A stretch of 64,000 nt of DNA from DATFNI01 sp963787205 (GTDB lineage: Bacteria > Bacteroidota > Rhodothermia > Balneolales > DATFMH01). The stretch is from positions 62,001-126,000 of the forward strand of contig CAWBCD010000004.1 of assembly GCA_963787205.1 (NCBI GenBank). Reading direction: 5' to 3'. The position numbers and the translations under genes are program-made. Positions 1 through 9,355 of the stretch are shown piece by piece; positions within the stretch are counted from its first letter, which is position 1, and the number at the start of each line of letters is the position of its first letter. The notes beneath the pieces are model-generated. The model saw nothing but the letters and a program-made list of their open reading frames with translations, was not told the origin of the DNA and ran no database searches.

Positions 1-554
1 CTTGCCGCAAGTGCAGGTAACAGAGGTAGTATAAGCCGGATTGCCGCGTGCAGTCGTCCAAATTCATCATCTCCATTGAATGGCAGATTAATATGGGTAC
101 TTTGCAGATTAGCCCATCCATGCCCCCGGCAGTCAAAGATGCGGTTATATGCCTCATAAATTGGGTTATATTCATGTGGCCACAAATGCATCTCCTTCCA
201 CGGATTCATCCAAGGGTGCATTGCTGTCGGCATCAGCCGGGCATTAAATGCATCAAGCCGCCTGTTAATCTCATCAACATGTTTTTGAAAGGTCTCAGGT
301 AATGGTTCAAGCCCTAAAGGGATTGAAGCAGGTCCGTTAGTCTTGAGCTCAACAACATGCAACACAAGTTCATTGGACCATGCGATATTGCCACGTTCAA
401 CCTCTGATACATAAGATCCCGAAACTGTCTTAAGCAGTTCATCCGTGATTGGTTTGATATCAAATGTATTGCGATCGACAATCATGTATTCCAGTTCAAC
501 TCCTAAAGCCTGGAAAAGATGAAGGCTGGTGTTTCTTGCTACCTGCAATGTCAT
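1..554 (-). CDS. Carboxylate-amine ligase, GCS2 (YbdK-like) family, partial
   Basis: The minus frame reads about 184 residues from an ATG at 554 and runs off the left edge without a stop. The N-terminal stretch LFQALGVELEYMIVD and the later HPWMNPWKEMHLWPHEYNPIYEAY fragment (seen in part) match the GCS2 glutamate-cysteine-ligase-like fold, whose members join an amino group to a glutamate-type carboxylate using ATP. It lies 120 bases downstream of the ATP-grasp gene on the same strand, so the two ligases probably act on one small peptide or amino-acid conjugate. An in-frame GTG about 33 bases upstream is an alternative start. Family is clear; the exact substrate is unknown. C-terminus not visible. 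Confidence 0.8.
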   Translation of the reverse strand, partial: MTLQVARNTSLHLFQALGVELEYMIVDRNTFDIKPITDELLKTVSGSYVSEVERGNIAWSNELVLHVVELKTNGPASIPLGLEPLPETFQKHVDEINRRLDAFNARLMPTAMHPWMNPWKEMHLWPHEYNPIYEAYNRIFDCRGHGWANLQSTHINLPFNGDDEFGRLHAAIRLILPLLPALAA

Positions 555-673
555 ATCATTTATAATTAATTCTATCCTGCATATCACAAAAGATGTAGAG
601 AAATCATCGGCTACCTGATCACAAAGAAATAACGTTACTATTAAAAACGTAAGCAATTAAATCATTGAGGGGC

Positions 674-2134
674 TCACCCCCGTTCTTTCTTCTGTTCAAC
701 CCTTTTGATGAAGACCTCCATCACTCTTTTATAGAGTTGATCTTTTATAACAATGTCTTCAAATCCGGATTCTACACTTGGGTTATCATTAACTTCGATC
801 ACATAGCATTCATCATCTACCATCTTCAAATCCACCCCATAAAATCCATTACCTATCAGATTGGCTGCTTTAAGGGCTGTTTTAACCACTTTTGAAGGCG
901 CTTCATCGATAGTCATCGTATCCACTTTACCTGAGAATGTCTTGCCCGGCACAGTACGATCGTAAATTTGCCAGTGTTTACGTGCCATATGATATTTGCA
1001 CACATAAAGTGGTTGCTGATCTATGATGCCGACCCGCCAATCGAATGGAGTGGGTACGAACTCCTGTGCGATCACAAGTTCGGATTTATTCAATAACTCT
1101 TCCAGGTTTCGTTCCAGTTCATCCTCATCATCTACTTTTACGACACCCTGAGAAAACGAACTATCGGGTTGTTTAAGGATGATAGGAAAACCAAGCTGTT
1201 TAGCAAGCTCAGGAGTGTTGTCTTTATGGACAATCACCGTCTTAGGTGTCTTAACATTATGTCTGGATAGTAATTCGGCCAGGTAGACTTTATTCGTGCA
1301 TTTCAGGATCGATTCGGGATCATCTATTACCACTAATCCTTCCATAGCCGCCCGTCGTGCGAAACGATAGGTGTGATGATTGACATTCGTCGTTTCCCTT
1401 ATAAAAAGGGCATCAAATTCAGCGAGCCGCCCGTAATCCTCTCTCTGAATCATCTCCGTTGAAAAACCCGTTTGCTCGGCAGCCTTCACAAACCGCTGAA
1501 GCGCCTTCTCATCGGATGGTGGAAATTCTTCGGCGGGATTAAAGAGAATGGCCATATCAAAACGACTGCTCTTTTTTCGGATAATCGTAGCATGCCTACG
1601 GGAAAAATAATCTCTTGCCATGTCCACCAAAAATGGACGATGATCCTCCGGTATCTCATTAAGTGATATCGGAAATATATTTTGCAGCGTCCATTTATTT
1701 GTTTTTACAAACCAAGCTCTGAGCAAGGGAGACTGAAACTGACGATACAATTCCTGACTCAGATGATTGTATCGTTTCGCAACATTTCTGCCAAAGTAGA
1801 TACTAAGTGTAAAACGTTCTGACTGAATAGGTTTAAGACTTCTTTGAATCAGTTCATCCAATTCATCGGACACGAATCGTACCATGGTGGGTGACTTCAG
1901 ATCCTGAATCGTCACTACATCAGGCATCGGCTTATGACCTCTTGCCGCTGCCAGCAAGGAAACATAATAACCCAGGCTCTGATACCTATAAGATTTACAC
2001 AGATTGAAAACCCTGGCGTTTTTGAGATTGGTGTAGGCAGAATCCGTCAGATAAGACCGGGCTGAGACGATAGACACATCGGGTATGTCAAGCGGCCAGT
2101 CCTTCGGATTATTAACAACGATCAATATTTGCAT
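674..2134 (-). CDS. RimK-family ATP-grasp ligase with RLAN N-terminal domain
   Basis: 486 aa. Residues about 1-190 form the RLAN (RimK-like ATP-grasp N-terminal) domain: it opens with a VVNNPKDWPLDIP-type segment and contains ARVFNLCKSYRYQSLGYYVS. Residues about 290-470 are an ATP-grasp ligase, with KQPDSSFSQGVVKV for nucleotide binding and the Mg-ligand motif EVNDNPS near 447-453. ATP-grasp RimK relatives add amino acids (often glutamate) to a carboxylate through an acyl-phosphate. The start follows the peptidase stop by 5 bases with no good Shine-Dalgarno, which suggests translational coupling. Comparative genomics of amidoligases places RLAN-RimK, papain-like peptidase and GCS2 genes in shared operons; that is the arrangement here. 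Product unknown. Confidence 0.88.
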   Translation of the reverse strand: MQILIVVNNPKDWPLDIPDVSIVSARSYLTDSAYTNLKNARVFNLCKSYRYQSLGYYVSLLAAARGHKPMPDVVTIQDLKSPTMVRFVSDELDELIQRSLKPIQSERFTLSIYFGRNVAKRYNHLSQELYRQFQSPLLRAWFVKTNKWTLQNIFPISLNEIPEDHRPFLVDMARDYFSRRHATIIRKKSSRFDMAILFNPAEEFPPSDEKALQRFVKAAEQTGFSTEMIQREDYGRLAEFDALFIRETTNVNHHTYRFARRAAMEGLVVIDDPESILKCTNKVYLAELLSRHNVKTPKTVIVHKDNTPELAKQLGFPIILKQPDSSFSQGVVKVDDEDELERNLEELLNKSELVIAQEFVPTPFDWRVGIIDQQPLYVCKYHMARKHWQIYDRTVPGKTFSGKVDTMTIDEAPSKVVKTALKAANLIGNGFYGVDLKMVDDECYVIEVNDNPSVESGFEDIVIKDQLYKRVMEVFIKRVEQKKERG

Positions 2135-2139
2135 ATAAG

Positions 2140-2844
2140 TTATTCATGAGGACGAATAATGAGTAGATTTGCATCATAAGTAAGTATCCCAAGCATAATG
2201 GCACAAATGACCCTGTCGATACTTACTTCGTATTGATGACCGAATCCTAACGGATTGTATTTTAGCGGATCCGATACGAATACTTTTCTCTCTAACTTGT
2301 CATATCCGTGTATAATAACGAAATGACCGGAAGGCTCTCCCTGAATATCATCAAAATCAGAATTGGGTCCAAATTCACGTGCGCTTCTGTAGAGATATGT
2401 TGCACTTAATCCTGTGAGAATAGGCTGGTTTCTTTTCACGAACTTACGAATTAATGCCGCGTTTAGATCCTCAAATTTAACCTTCCCTCCCATTTCCAGG
2501 AATTCGATATATCCTCTCGTTGCCAGCAGCAGCTTCGGATCCGTCTTTATTTCCAGCTGCTTGTACAAACGATCGATGATAAACGATACATCCTTTCCAA
2601 ACCATGTTGGATCAAATACTTGCAGGTTGTACGAATATATCGTCGCTTTGTAACCTCTACCAAGCGCATGACAGCCAAGAAATACGCCCAGCGTTCCACC
2701 TTCATCGAGTTTTTTCACTTCATCAATTACGGTGCCAAGGGGTATGTAATCTTCAAAAAAACGGTAAACCGTATGAAGACACGTTGGACCGCAGGTTGTT
2801 TCATCCGGCTGGGGTAATATTTCGACTGGTAACGTAGTTCGCAT
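2140..2844 (-). CDS. C39-like (DUF3335-type) cysteine peptidase
   Basis: Taken from the ATG at 2844 (234 aa) because family similarity starts there; the frame stays open to 2925 but the extra 27 residues look non-coding. The motif DETTCGPTCLHTVYRFF puts the likely nucleophile Cys at residue 18, GHFVIIHGYD supplies the His, and VFVSDPL the Asp of a papain/C39 triad. No signal peptide or ATP-transport domain is present, so it is a stand-alone cytoplasmic peptidase or peptide transferase. It is the first gene of the amidoligase cluster, upstream of the RLAN-RimK gene. It may trim or transfer the peptide made by the two ligases (inference). Confidence 0.8.
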   Translation of the reverse strand: MRTTLPVEILPQPDETTCGPTCLHTVYRFFEDYIPLGTVIDEVKKLDEGGTLGVFLGCHALGRGYKATIYSYNLQVFDPTWFGKDVSFIIDRLYKQLEIKTDPKLLLATRGYIEFLEMGGKVKFEDLNAALIRKFVKRNQPILTGLSATYLYRSAREFGPNSDFDDIQGEPSGHFVIIHGYDKLERKVFVSDPLKYNPLGFGHQYEVSIDRVICAIMLGILTYDANLLIIRPHE

Positions 2845-2983
2845 CGACGATAATTTTGAAATGAATACCTGATCAAAATTACAAAGAAATACACTCTGCA
2901 CCATTATGTTCAACATAAAAATCAAACTAAATGATCAACTATTATATAACCATTTTTGACTATTTATTTCGCAAACCTCCCAT

Positions 2984-3020
2984 ATATAAAAAGGCCATCT
3001 CTGATTAGAGATGGCCTTTT
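2984..3020 (-). terminator. Rho-independent terminator after pdhC
   Basis: A perfect 14-bp stem (2989-3002 with 3007-3020) has a 4-base loop and, read on the minus strand, runs into a T-rich tail. It sits 22 bases beyond the pdhC stop, so it ends the pdhABC transcript and separates it from the amidoligase cluster. Confidence 0.9.
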
Positions 3021-3042
3021 CTATTTTGATAACCAAATGCTC

Positions 3043-4332
3043 TCAGAGCAGCATTCCTGCAGGATCTTCAAGAAGCTTCCTAAGAGTTGACAGAAACTCT
3101 GCCGCCATTGCACCATCGACAATGCGGTGGTCGCTTGACAAAGTTACCTTCATGCGTTTGCCCGGCACAACGGCGTCATTTTCAACAACAGGTACGTCCC
3201 GGATAGCTCCAACAGCCAATATACAGGCATTCGGTGGATTAATAATGGCGGTGAATTCCTCGATACCAAGCATTCCAAGATTACTGACCGAGAACGTACT
3301 GCCTTCCCATTCCTCTGGCTGCAGTTTACGATCCCGGGCTTTTTGTGCCAGTTCTTTGGATTCACGTGCAATCTGGGCAAGACCCTTCTGGTCGGTATTG
3401 CGTATGACCGGGGTGACCAGACCATCTTCGATAGCTACAGCCATCGCAACATTAATAGAACCATGTTTGCGAATAGTCTCACCAAGCCATGAACTGTTGA
3501 CACCCGGATGGCGTCGCAACGCTACCGCACAGGCTTTCATGACAATATCATTGAAACTGATCTTGACATCGCTGATCTCGTTTAATCGACTGCGAACGTT
3601 GATTGCATTCTTCATGTCGATATCGATCGTCTCGTAGAAGTGAGGATTGGTAAATTTACTCTCAGCCAGACGACGCGCAATCGTTTTGCGCATTTGTGAA
3701 ATACGAATATCCTCATCTCCAGCCGTTTCAACCTGTTGTACAGATGGTGCTGTTGCAGGTGCAGGAGCTTGTTCTTCGTATTCCTCGATGTCCTTTTTCA
3801 CTACCCGGCCATTGGGTCCCGATCCCTGTACCCTGGATAAATCAATACCCTGATCTTCGGCCATTTTCCGGGCCAGAGGAGACGCCTTTATCCGGCCATT
3901 GGTTTCGGAACCTTCTTTAGCAGCTTCTTTCGGCTGATTGTTCAGACCACTAAAAATGGGATCGAATGTCTTGCCGGAACTTTTCTTGTCTCCACTGGCA
4001 GTACTGGCAGCTTTTTCTTTTTCCGGTTCCTGTTTTTTTTCCTCTTTAACAGCTTTGCCACCTTCCTCAGAGACGAGTTCGCTTATATCTTCCCCTTCAT
4101 CTCCAATGATGGCGATCTTCTTTCCTAGAGGCACAGAATCCCCTTCACTGGCGAGGATTTTGAGGATTGTGCCGGAATCAAATACTTCCACATCCATGGT
4201 TGCCTTGTCGGTCTCAACTTCAGCAATGATATCTCCGGATTCGACCTTGTCTCCTTCTTTTACTTTCCATTTCGCAATGACACCTTCCTCCATGGTATCA
4301 CTGAGTTTAGGCATATCTATTACTACTGCCAT
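3043..4332 (-). CDS. pdhC: Pyruvate dehydrogenase E2, dihydrolipoamide acetyltransferase
   Basis: 429 aa. One N-terminal lipoyl domain (about 1-80) carries the lipoylated Lys43 in ETDKATM. A charged flexible linker follows, then the peripheral-subunit-binding domain (about 148-185, SPLARKMAEDQGIDLSRV), a second linker, and the acyltransferase core ending in SSDHRIVDG with catalytic His about 402 and Asp about 406. It transfers acetyl groups from E1 to CoA in the cytoplasmic pyruvate dehydrogenase complex. It is last in the pdhA-pdhB-pdhC order, 76 bases after pdhB, and the spacer holds a heptad repeat. Branched-chain or 2-oxoglutarate E2 is less likely given the pdhA/pdhB partners. No dihydrolipoamide dehydrogenase gene is in the window. 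Confidence 0.95.
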   Translation of the reverse strand: MAVVIDMPKLSDTMEEGVIAKWKVKEGDKVESGDIIAEVETDKATMDVEVFDSGTILKILASEGDSVPLGKKIAIIGDEGEDISELVSEEGGKAVKEEKKQEPEKEKAASTASGDKKSSGKTFDPIFSGLNNQPKEAAKEGSETNGRIKASPLARKMAEDQGIDLSRVQGSGPNGRVVKKDIEEYEEQAPAPATAPSVQQVETAGDEDIRISQMRKTIARRLAESKFTNPHFYETIDIDMKNAINVRSRLNEISDVKISFNDIVMKACAVALRRHPGVNSSWLGETIRKHGSINVAMAVAIEDGLVTPVIRNTDQKGLAQIARESKELAQKARDRKLQPEEWEGSTFSVSNLGMLGIEEFTAIINPPNACILAVGAIRDVPVVENDAVVPGKRMKVTLSSDHRIVDGAMAAEFLSTLRKLLEDPAGMLL

Positions 4333-4344
4333 AACTGATTAATT

Positions 4345-4372
4345 TTGAATTATGAATTTTGAATTATGAATT
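4345..4372. repeat. Four-unit heptad repeat in pdhB-pdhC spacer
   Basis: Four consecutive 7-base units alternate TTGAATT and ATGAATT between pdhB and pdhC. The same heptad type recurs at 48468-48502. No coding potential. Confidence 0.8.
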
Positions 4373-4408
4373 GATCGATAAGCCTTTTAAGGTAATTGAC
4401 CATTGATT

Positions 4409-5389
4409 TCAATTTCTGTAGGTAACAGCATTCACTGCTTTGATCACCTGATCAGGGCTTGGGAACCATGATTCAAACAGGTTCTTGGCATAAGGTGCAG
4501 GAACATCGGGAAGTGTAACACGTTGCACCGGCGCATCAAGATAATCAAAAGCGTCGCGTTGAATCTGAAAGCCCACTTCAGCAGCAATACCACAAAACGG
4601 ATGAGATTCATCAACAATAACACAGCAATTGGTCTTTTGGATCGATTTGACGACGGTCTCGATGTCAAACGGTTTGATGGTTCGAGGATCGATGATCTCT
4701 GCCTCCACACCGTCTTTTTCCAATTGCTTGGCTGCTTGTGTGGCTACATGATACATTTTACCATGTGCGATGATTGTCACATCACTACCTTCTCGCTTGA
4801 TCGCGGCCTTTCCGATTGGTATCAGGTATTCCTCTTCCGGAACTTCCTGTTTCATACCATACATTTGCTCGGACTCAAGAAAGATAACAGGATCATCATC
4901 ACGGATAGCCGATTTGAGCAATCCCTTTGCATCCGCTGGTTGAGACGGGTAAATAACCTTTAACCCGGGGAATTGGGAATACAAGCTTTCATAAGCCACG
5001 GAGTGTGTTGCAGCCAATTGTCCGGCAGAGGCATTCGGACCGCGAAAGACGATTGGAAGAGTTACCTGACCACCGCTCATATAGCGAATTTTGGCGGCAT
5101 TATTGATAATCTGGTCCATACCGACAACGGCGAAGTTGAACGTCATAAATTCGACGATTGGACGCAAGCCATTCATGGCAGCACCGACACCGATACCGGC
5201 AAATCCCAACTCTGAAATAGGCGTATCAATGGTCCTCTGCCCTCCAAACTCGTCCAATAATCCCTGGGTGACTTTATAAGCGCCGTTGTATTCGGCCACC
5301 TCCTCACCCATAATAAAAACACGGTCATCGCGACTCATTTCTTCGCGAATCGCCGCCCGGATTGCTTCCCGGAATTGTATTTCAGCCAT
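4409..5389 (-). CDS. pdhB: Pyruvate dehydrogenase E1 component, beta subunit
   Basis: 326 aa, normal for E1-beta. It opens with FREAIRAAIREEMSRD and holds the family stretches GEEVAEYNGAYKVTQGL, DTPISELGFAGIGVGAAMNG and FRGPNASAGQLAATHS, followed by the transketolase C-terminal domain (AHGKMYHVATQAA, VIVDESHPFCGIAAEV). With PdhA it forms the thiamine-diphosphate-dependent heterotetramer that decarboxylates pyruvate and acetylates the E2 lipoyl group. An AAGGAG Shine-Dalgarno lies about 10 bases before the ATG. It is 60 bases downstream of pdhA. Confidence 0.96.
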   Translation of the reverse strand: MAEIQFREAIRAAIREEMSRDDRVFIMGEEVAEYNGAYKVTQGLLDEFGGQRTIDTPISELGFAGIGVGAAMNGLRPIVEFMTFNFAVVGMDQIINNAAKIRYMSGGQVTLPIVFRGPNASAGQLAATHSVAYESLYSQFPGLKVIYPSQPADAKGLLKSAIRDDDPVIFLESEQMYGMKQEVPEEEYLIPIGKAAIKREGSDVTIIAHGKMYHVATQAAKQLEKDGVEAEIIDPRTIKPFDIETVVKSIQKTNCCVIVDESHPFCGIAAEVGFQIQRDAFDYLDAPVQRVTLPDVPAPYAKNLFESWFPSPDQVIKAVNAVTYRN

Positions 5390-5449
5390 ATTTTAAATCT
5401 CCTTTACTATAATCTCACAAAGTTTAAATTCTCCAGATATTCGGAATGA

Positions 5450-6529
5450 TCACCTGATAAAGTTGTAATCCAAATCTTCCGCATAAACGTGATTATAGAG
5501 TTCCTGCGGATCGGGTGCATCACTTTTATCAGCAAAATCGATTGCTTCCAGCACCTCTTGTTCTACCTTATCCGTGATTTCCTGAATCTCTTTTTTGCTG
5601 GCTACATGATGTGAGGTCAGGTAATCTTTAAGCCTTTCAATAGGATCAATATTGTGAAATTCTTCCAGTTCCTCTTTTGTACGATAGGTCGCAGGATCAC
5701 TCATGGAATGACCGCGATAACGATAGGTACGCACTTCAAGCAGATACGGTTCGGAATTTTCACGAACATAGTCCACAACTTCTCGGAACTTCTCGATCAT
5801 CGTGAAAAGATCCATTCCATTGACCTTATCGCTCTTCATATCATAGGCAAGAGCCCGTTTGTAAATTTGGGTGGCCGTGTGCCTGTTTACGGCAGTACCC
5901 ATTGAGTAACCATTGTTTTCTACCACATAAATAACCGGCAGCTTCCATAGGTTGGCAAGGTTTAGCGATTCATGAAACGAACCCTGATCCACTGCTCCGT
6001 CACCAAAGAAGGTCATCGTGACCCTATTGTTATTCTGGTATTTATTGGCAAACGCTATTCCTGTACCTAAAGGAATATGGGCACCAACGATCGCATGGCC
6101 TCCCCAAAAATGCTTATCTACATTGAAAAAGTGCATGGATCCGCCTTTACCCTGACTGCAGCCTGTTGCTTTTCCGAAAAGCTCAGCCATACCAGCCTTG
6201 GCAGAAATACCCCGGATCAGACCAAAGCCGTGATCGCGGTAGGCAGTTATGATGTCGTCGTCGTCATTCAAAACTTCCACGGCAGCTGTAGAAATAGCTT
6301 CCTGACCCATGTACAGATGCAAAAAACCACCAAATTTACCTTTTTGGTACATCTGGGCAGAACGTTCCTCGAACCGACGTTGTAAATACATCTTGTCGTA
6401 CATGTCGAGGAGTTGCTGTTTAGATAGGCCTAAATCTTTGTGTGTCTTATCGGTAGCCTCCGGAAGCTCTGTAGCTTTATATACTACACCTGACGGAGTA
6501 AAACCACCAATTTGTTTTACTTCAGCCAT
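5450..6529 (-). CDS. pdhA: Pyruvate dehydrogenase E1 component, alpha subunit
   Basis: 359 aa. The thiamine-diphosphate motif begins with GDG at 176-178 and ends with NN at 205-206 (VVENNGYSMGT). The phosphorylation-loop region TYRYRGHSMSDPATYRT is typical of PDH E1-alpha. GFLHLYMGQEA near residue 68 is also diagnostic. It catalyses the first, TPP-dependent step of pyruvate oxidation to acetyl-CoA. GGAG about 8 bases before the ATG supports the start. First gene of pdhABC; the 156-base spacer to alaS should hold the promoter, though no clear box is visible. Confidence 0.96.
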   Translation of the reverse strand: MAEVKQIGGFTPSGVVYKATELPEATDKTHKDLGLSKQQLLDMYDKMYLQRRFEERSAQMYQKGKFGGFLHLYMGQEAISTAAVEVLNDDDDIITAYRDHGFGLIRGISAKAGMAELFGKATGCSQGKGGSMHFFNVDKHFWGGHAIVGAHIPLGTGIAFANKYQNNNRVTMTFFGDGAVDQGSFHESLNLANLWKLPVIYVVENNGYSMGTAVNRHTATQIYKRALAYDMKSDKVNGMDLFTMIEKFREVVDYVRENSEPYLLEVRTYRYRGHSMSDPATYRTKEELEEFHNIDPIERLKDYLTSHHVASKKEIQEITDKVEQEVLEAIDFADKSDAPDPQELYNHVYAEDLDYNFIR

Positions 6530-6685
6530 ATATTACTCCAATTGTCTTGAAGGAAAATCCCTTTGGATTTTCACCTTTGTTGTTAACCCTTTTATTTAAA
6601 ATCATTGTAAAATTCTGGTACAAAAAACCTGAAACCTGCATCCGAGGAATATACCCAAAAATCGGGGAATGATGAAGTCCGGGAA

Positions 6686-9355
6686 TCAAGCAACGGTCTC
6701 GTTTATGAGTTCAGGTATCTGCTTTAGTACAGAATCCAGTTTTTCAGGATTGCGTCCCCCGGCTGTCGCAAGATTCGGCTGACCACCGCCGCCTCCACCG
6801 AGTTCGCGCGCAACCCTGCTGATCAGGTTCCCGGCCTTGATGGATTTCTCACGAATCAGATCTTCCGTCACCGTTCCAACAAGGTAAACCTTGCCGGCTT
6901 CATTATCCCGGGAAGCCAATACCGTAATCGTACCTTCAGTAGATTTATTAAGTGCTTCATAGCCAAGCTGTTTGAGCAGATCTGAATTTCCATGCTCGAT
7001 TTCACCGGTAACTAAACGTATGCCATTTCCCATTTCTATGGGTTTTTTCATCAGTTGGTCTAATTCAGCCAACGCAACCTGAAGCCGCAGGCGTTCCAGC
7101 TCTTTTTCGGCCGATTTCTTCTCCTCAAGCAGCCGGTTTATATCTTTCACCAGATGCTCGGAAGAACCCATGCTCTGATACAGATCACTAATAATGTTCT
7201 TCTCGTGTCTCAGGTAATGGTCGGCAGCATGACCGGTAACGGCTTCTATACGGCGTACCCCAGATGCTACCGCGGTCTCAGTAACAAAACGAAAATAACC
7301 AATCTCTCCGGTGGCCTCGACATGCGTTCCGCCACAAAGTTCAATGGAATATTCAGGATCGAAAGTAATAACACGGACCCTATCTCCATATTTTTCGCCA
7401 AAAAGCATCATAGCACCCCGGTCACGAGCCTGATCTATAGGAATATCCCGTTCTTCAATCTTAGGGATGTTTTCCTGGATCTTAAGGTTAACCAGTTGTT
7501 CAACCTCGTTTAATTCCAAGTCAGAAACGGCCTTATAATGAGAAAAATCAAACCGAAGCCGCTCAGGGGAAACGAGCGATCCCTTCTGCCCAACATGATC
7601 ACCGAGTATTTTTCTGAGAGAGGCATGAACCAAGTGTGTTGCCGAGTGATGTTTCCTCAGCTCGAAGCGGCGTTCACGGTCAACGATTGCCCGCCAACCG
7701 CCTTCCGGATTTTCAGGAAGATGATCAACTTGATGGATGATATGCCCCTGCGTCTTTTGAACGTCGAGCACTTTTATATGTTCATCACCGTTCGATATCA
7801 TTCCATGATCGGCGATCTGCCCACCGCTTTCGGCATAAAACGGTGTCTGATTCAGTATCATTAAGTTTCGCTTGCCATCGATTTTTACCGCATGTACTTG
7901 GACATCCGCGGCAAGATGATCGTACCCAATGAATTTTGAATCATGCCCCTCACTAATGTAGGTCCACTCCCCGCCTTTGCTCATGTCTACGGTAAATTTA
8001 CCCGCGGCACGGGCACGTGTGCGCTGTTCTTCCATCCGCTTATCAAACCCGGTCTCATCCACTTCAATACCATTTTCACGCGCCATCAAACGGGTCAGGT
8101 CAATCGGAAATCCGTAGGTATCATGGAGACGGAAGGCATCCTCACCCGACAACACTTCTTTGCCCTCGATCATGGATTCAAAAAGTTGAATTCCCTGACC
8201 CAGGGTGCGGAGGAAGTTATGTTCCTCGGCTTCGATTACATTCTGTACGTATTCACGTTGAGCGGCGAGGACCGGGAAGACGTGGACAAACTGATCAGCC
8301 AGCGTACCAACAAGCTTACACATGAAGGGCTCTTTCAGGTTCAACCTGTCCCAACCATAACGGATAGCCCGGCGCAGGATACGGCGTATCACATAGCCGC
8401 GGCCGTCATTCCCGGGTGAGGCACCATCAGCAATAGAAAAACTGACGGCGCGAATGTGATCAGCCACAACCCTCATGGCCACATCTGTTTTCTGATCGGC
8501 TCCGTATTGGATACCCGAGAGCTTCTCAATGTGATTCAACAGCGGCTTGAATACATCGGTATCATAATTCGATGTTTTCCCCTGCAGGACTGCCACCATC
8601 CGCTCAAAACCCATACCTGTATCGACATGCTTTGCCGGCAACGGGTTAAGGGTACCACCATTCTGGCGGTTGTATTGGATGAAGACCAGGTTCCAGATTT
8701 CCATGACCCGTGGATCATTCCGGTTCACCAGTTCCCGACCGTCTCTTTTCTTTCGTTCCTCATCCGGCCGTAAATCAATATGAACCTCGGAACAGGGACC
8801 GCACGGACCAGTTTCCCCCATCTCCCAGAAATTATCCTTCTTACCGAACTTCAGGATATGATCTTTATTGATAGATGTTTCTGATGCCCAAAGATCGAAG
8901 GCTTCCTCGTCGGCATCCAGGTTGTCATGTTCATCTCCACCAAACACTGTCGCATACAGACGATCGGGATCCAGTCCCCACACATCTACCAATAATTCCC
9001 ACCCCCAGCCAATCGCTTCTTTCTTAAAATAGTCGCCAAATGACCAGTTGCCGAGCATTTCGAAGAGTGTATGGTGATAGGTATCCAGCCCGACTTCCTC
9101 AAGATCGTTATGTTTGCCACTCACACGGATACATCGTTGCGTGTCAGCAGCCCTTGTCCAAACCTTCCCTTCGTGTTTATAGCCCCCCTGTTCACCCAAA
9201 AATATGGGTTTGAACTGGTTCATTCCCGCATTGGTAAAAAGCAACGTCTGATCGCCAACTGGAACCACCGGTGCGCTGCCCACGATCAGGTGGTTTTTAC
9301 TTTTGAAAAAATCAAGAAACTGTTGTCTGATCTGATCCGATGTAGGATGAGACAT
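6686..9355 (-). CDS. alaS: Alanine-tRNA ligase
   Basis: 889 aa, the usual full length. Class II catalytic domain at the N-terminus (NHLIVGSAPVVPVGDQTLLFTNAGMNQF, in part; GPCGPCSEVHID), the editing domain with HSATH near residue 568 and CGGTH near 675 (zinc-binding triad), a coiled region about 720-760, and the glycine-rich C-Ala/DHHA1 end (GGGGGGQPNLATAGG). It charges tRNA-Ala and clears mischarged Ser/Gly. Housekeeping gene upstream of pdhA on the same strand, probably independently transcribed. Confidence 0.98.
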   Translation of the reverse strand: MSHPTSDQIRQQFLDFFKSKNHLIVGSAPVVPVGDQTLLFTNAGMNQFKPIFLGEQGGYKHEGKVWTRAADTQRCIRVSGKHNDLEEVGLDTYHHTLFEMLGNWSFGDYFKKEAIGWGWELLVDVWGLDPDRLYATVFGGDEHDNLDADEEAFDLWASETSINKDHILKFGKKDNFWEMGETGPCGPCSEVHIDLRPDEERKKRDGRELVNRNDPRVMEIWNLVFIQYNRQNGGTLNPLPAKHVDTGMGFERMVAVLQGKTSNYDTDVFKPLLNHIEKLSGIQYGADQKTDVAMRVVADHIRAVSFSIADGASPGNDGRGYVIRRILRRAIRYGWDRLNLKEPFMCKLVGTLADQFVHVFPVLAAQREYVQNVIEAEEHNFLRTLGQGIQLFESMIEGKEVLSGEDAFRLHDTYGFPIDLTRLMARENGIEVDETGFDKRMEEQRTRARAAGKFTVDMSKGGEWTYISEGHDSKFIGYDHLAADVQVHAVKIDGKRNLMILNQTPFYAESGGQIADHGMISNGDEHIKVLDVQKTQGHIIHQVDHLPENPEGGWRAIVDRERRFELRKHHSATHLVHASLRKILGDHVGQKGSLVSPERLRFDFSHYKAVSDLELNEVEQLVNLKIQENIPKIEERDIPIDQARDRGAMMLFGEKYGDRVRVITFDPEYSIELCGGTHVEATGEIGYFRFVTETAVASGVRRIEAVTGHAADHYLRHEKNIISDLYQSMGSSEHLVKDINRLLEEKKSAEKELERLRLQVALAELDQLMKKPIEMGNGIRLVTGEIEHGNSDLLKQLGYEALNKSTEGTITVLASRDNEAGKVYLVGTVTEDLIREKSIKAGNLISRVARELGGGGGGQPNLATAGGRNPEKLDSVLKQIPELINETVA

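Noticed and set aside
7919..7945. TGAATTTTGAATCATG string resembling the heptad repeat
   Set aside because: It lies inside alaS coding sequence and has no third unit; chance match.
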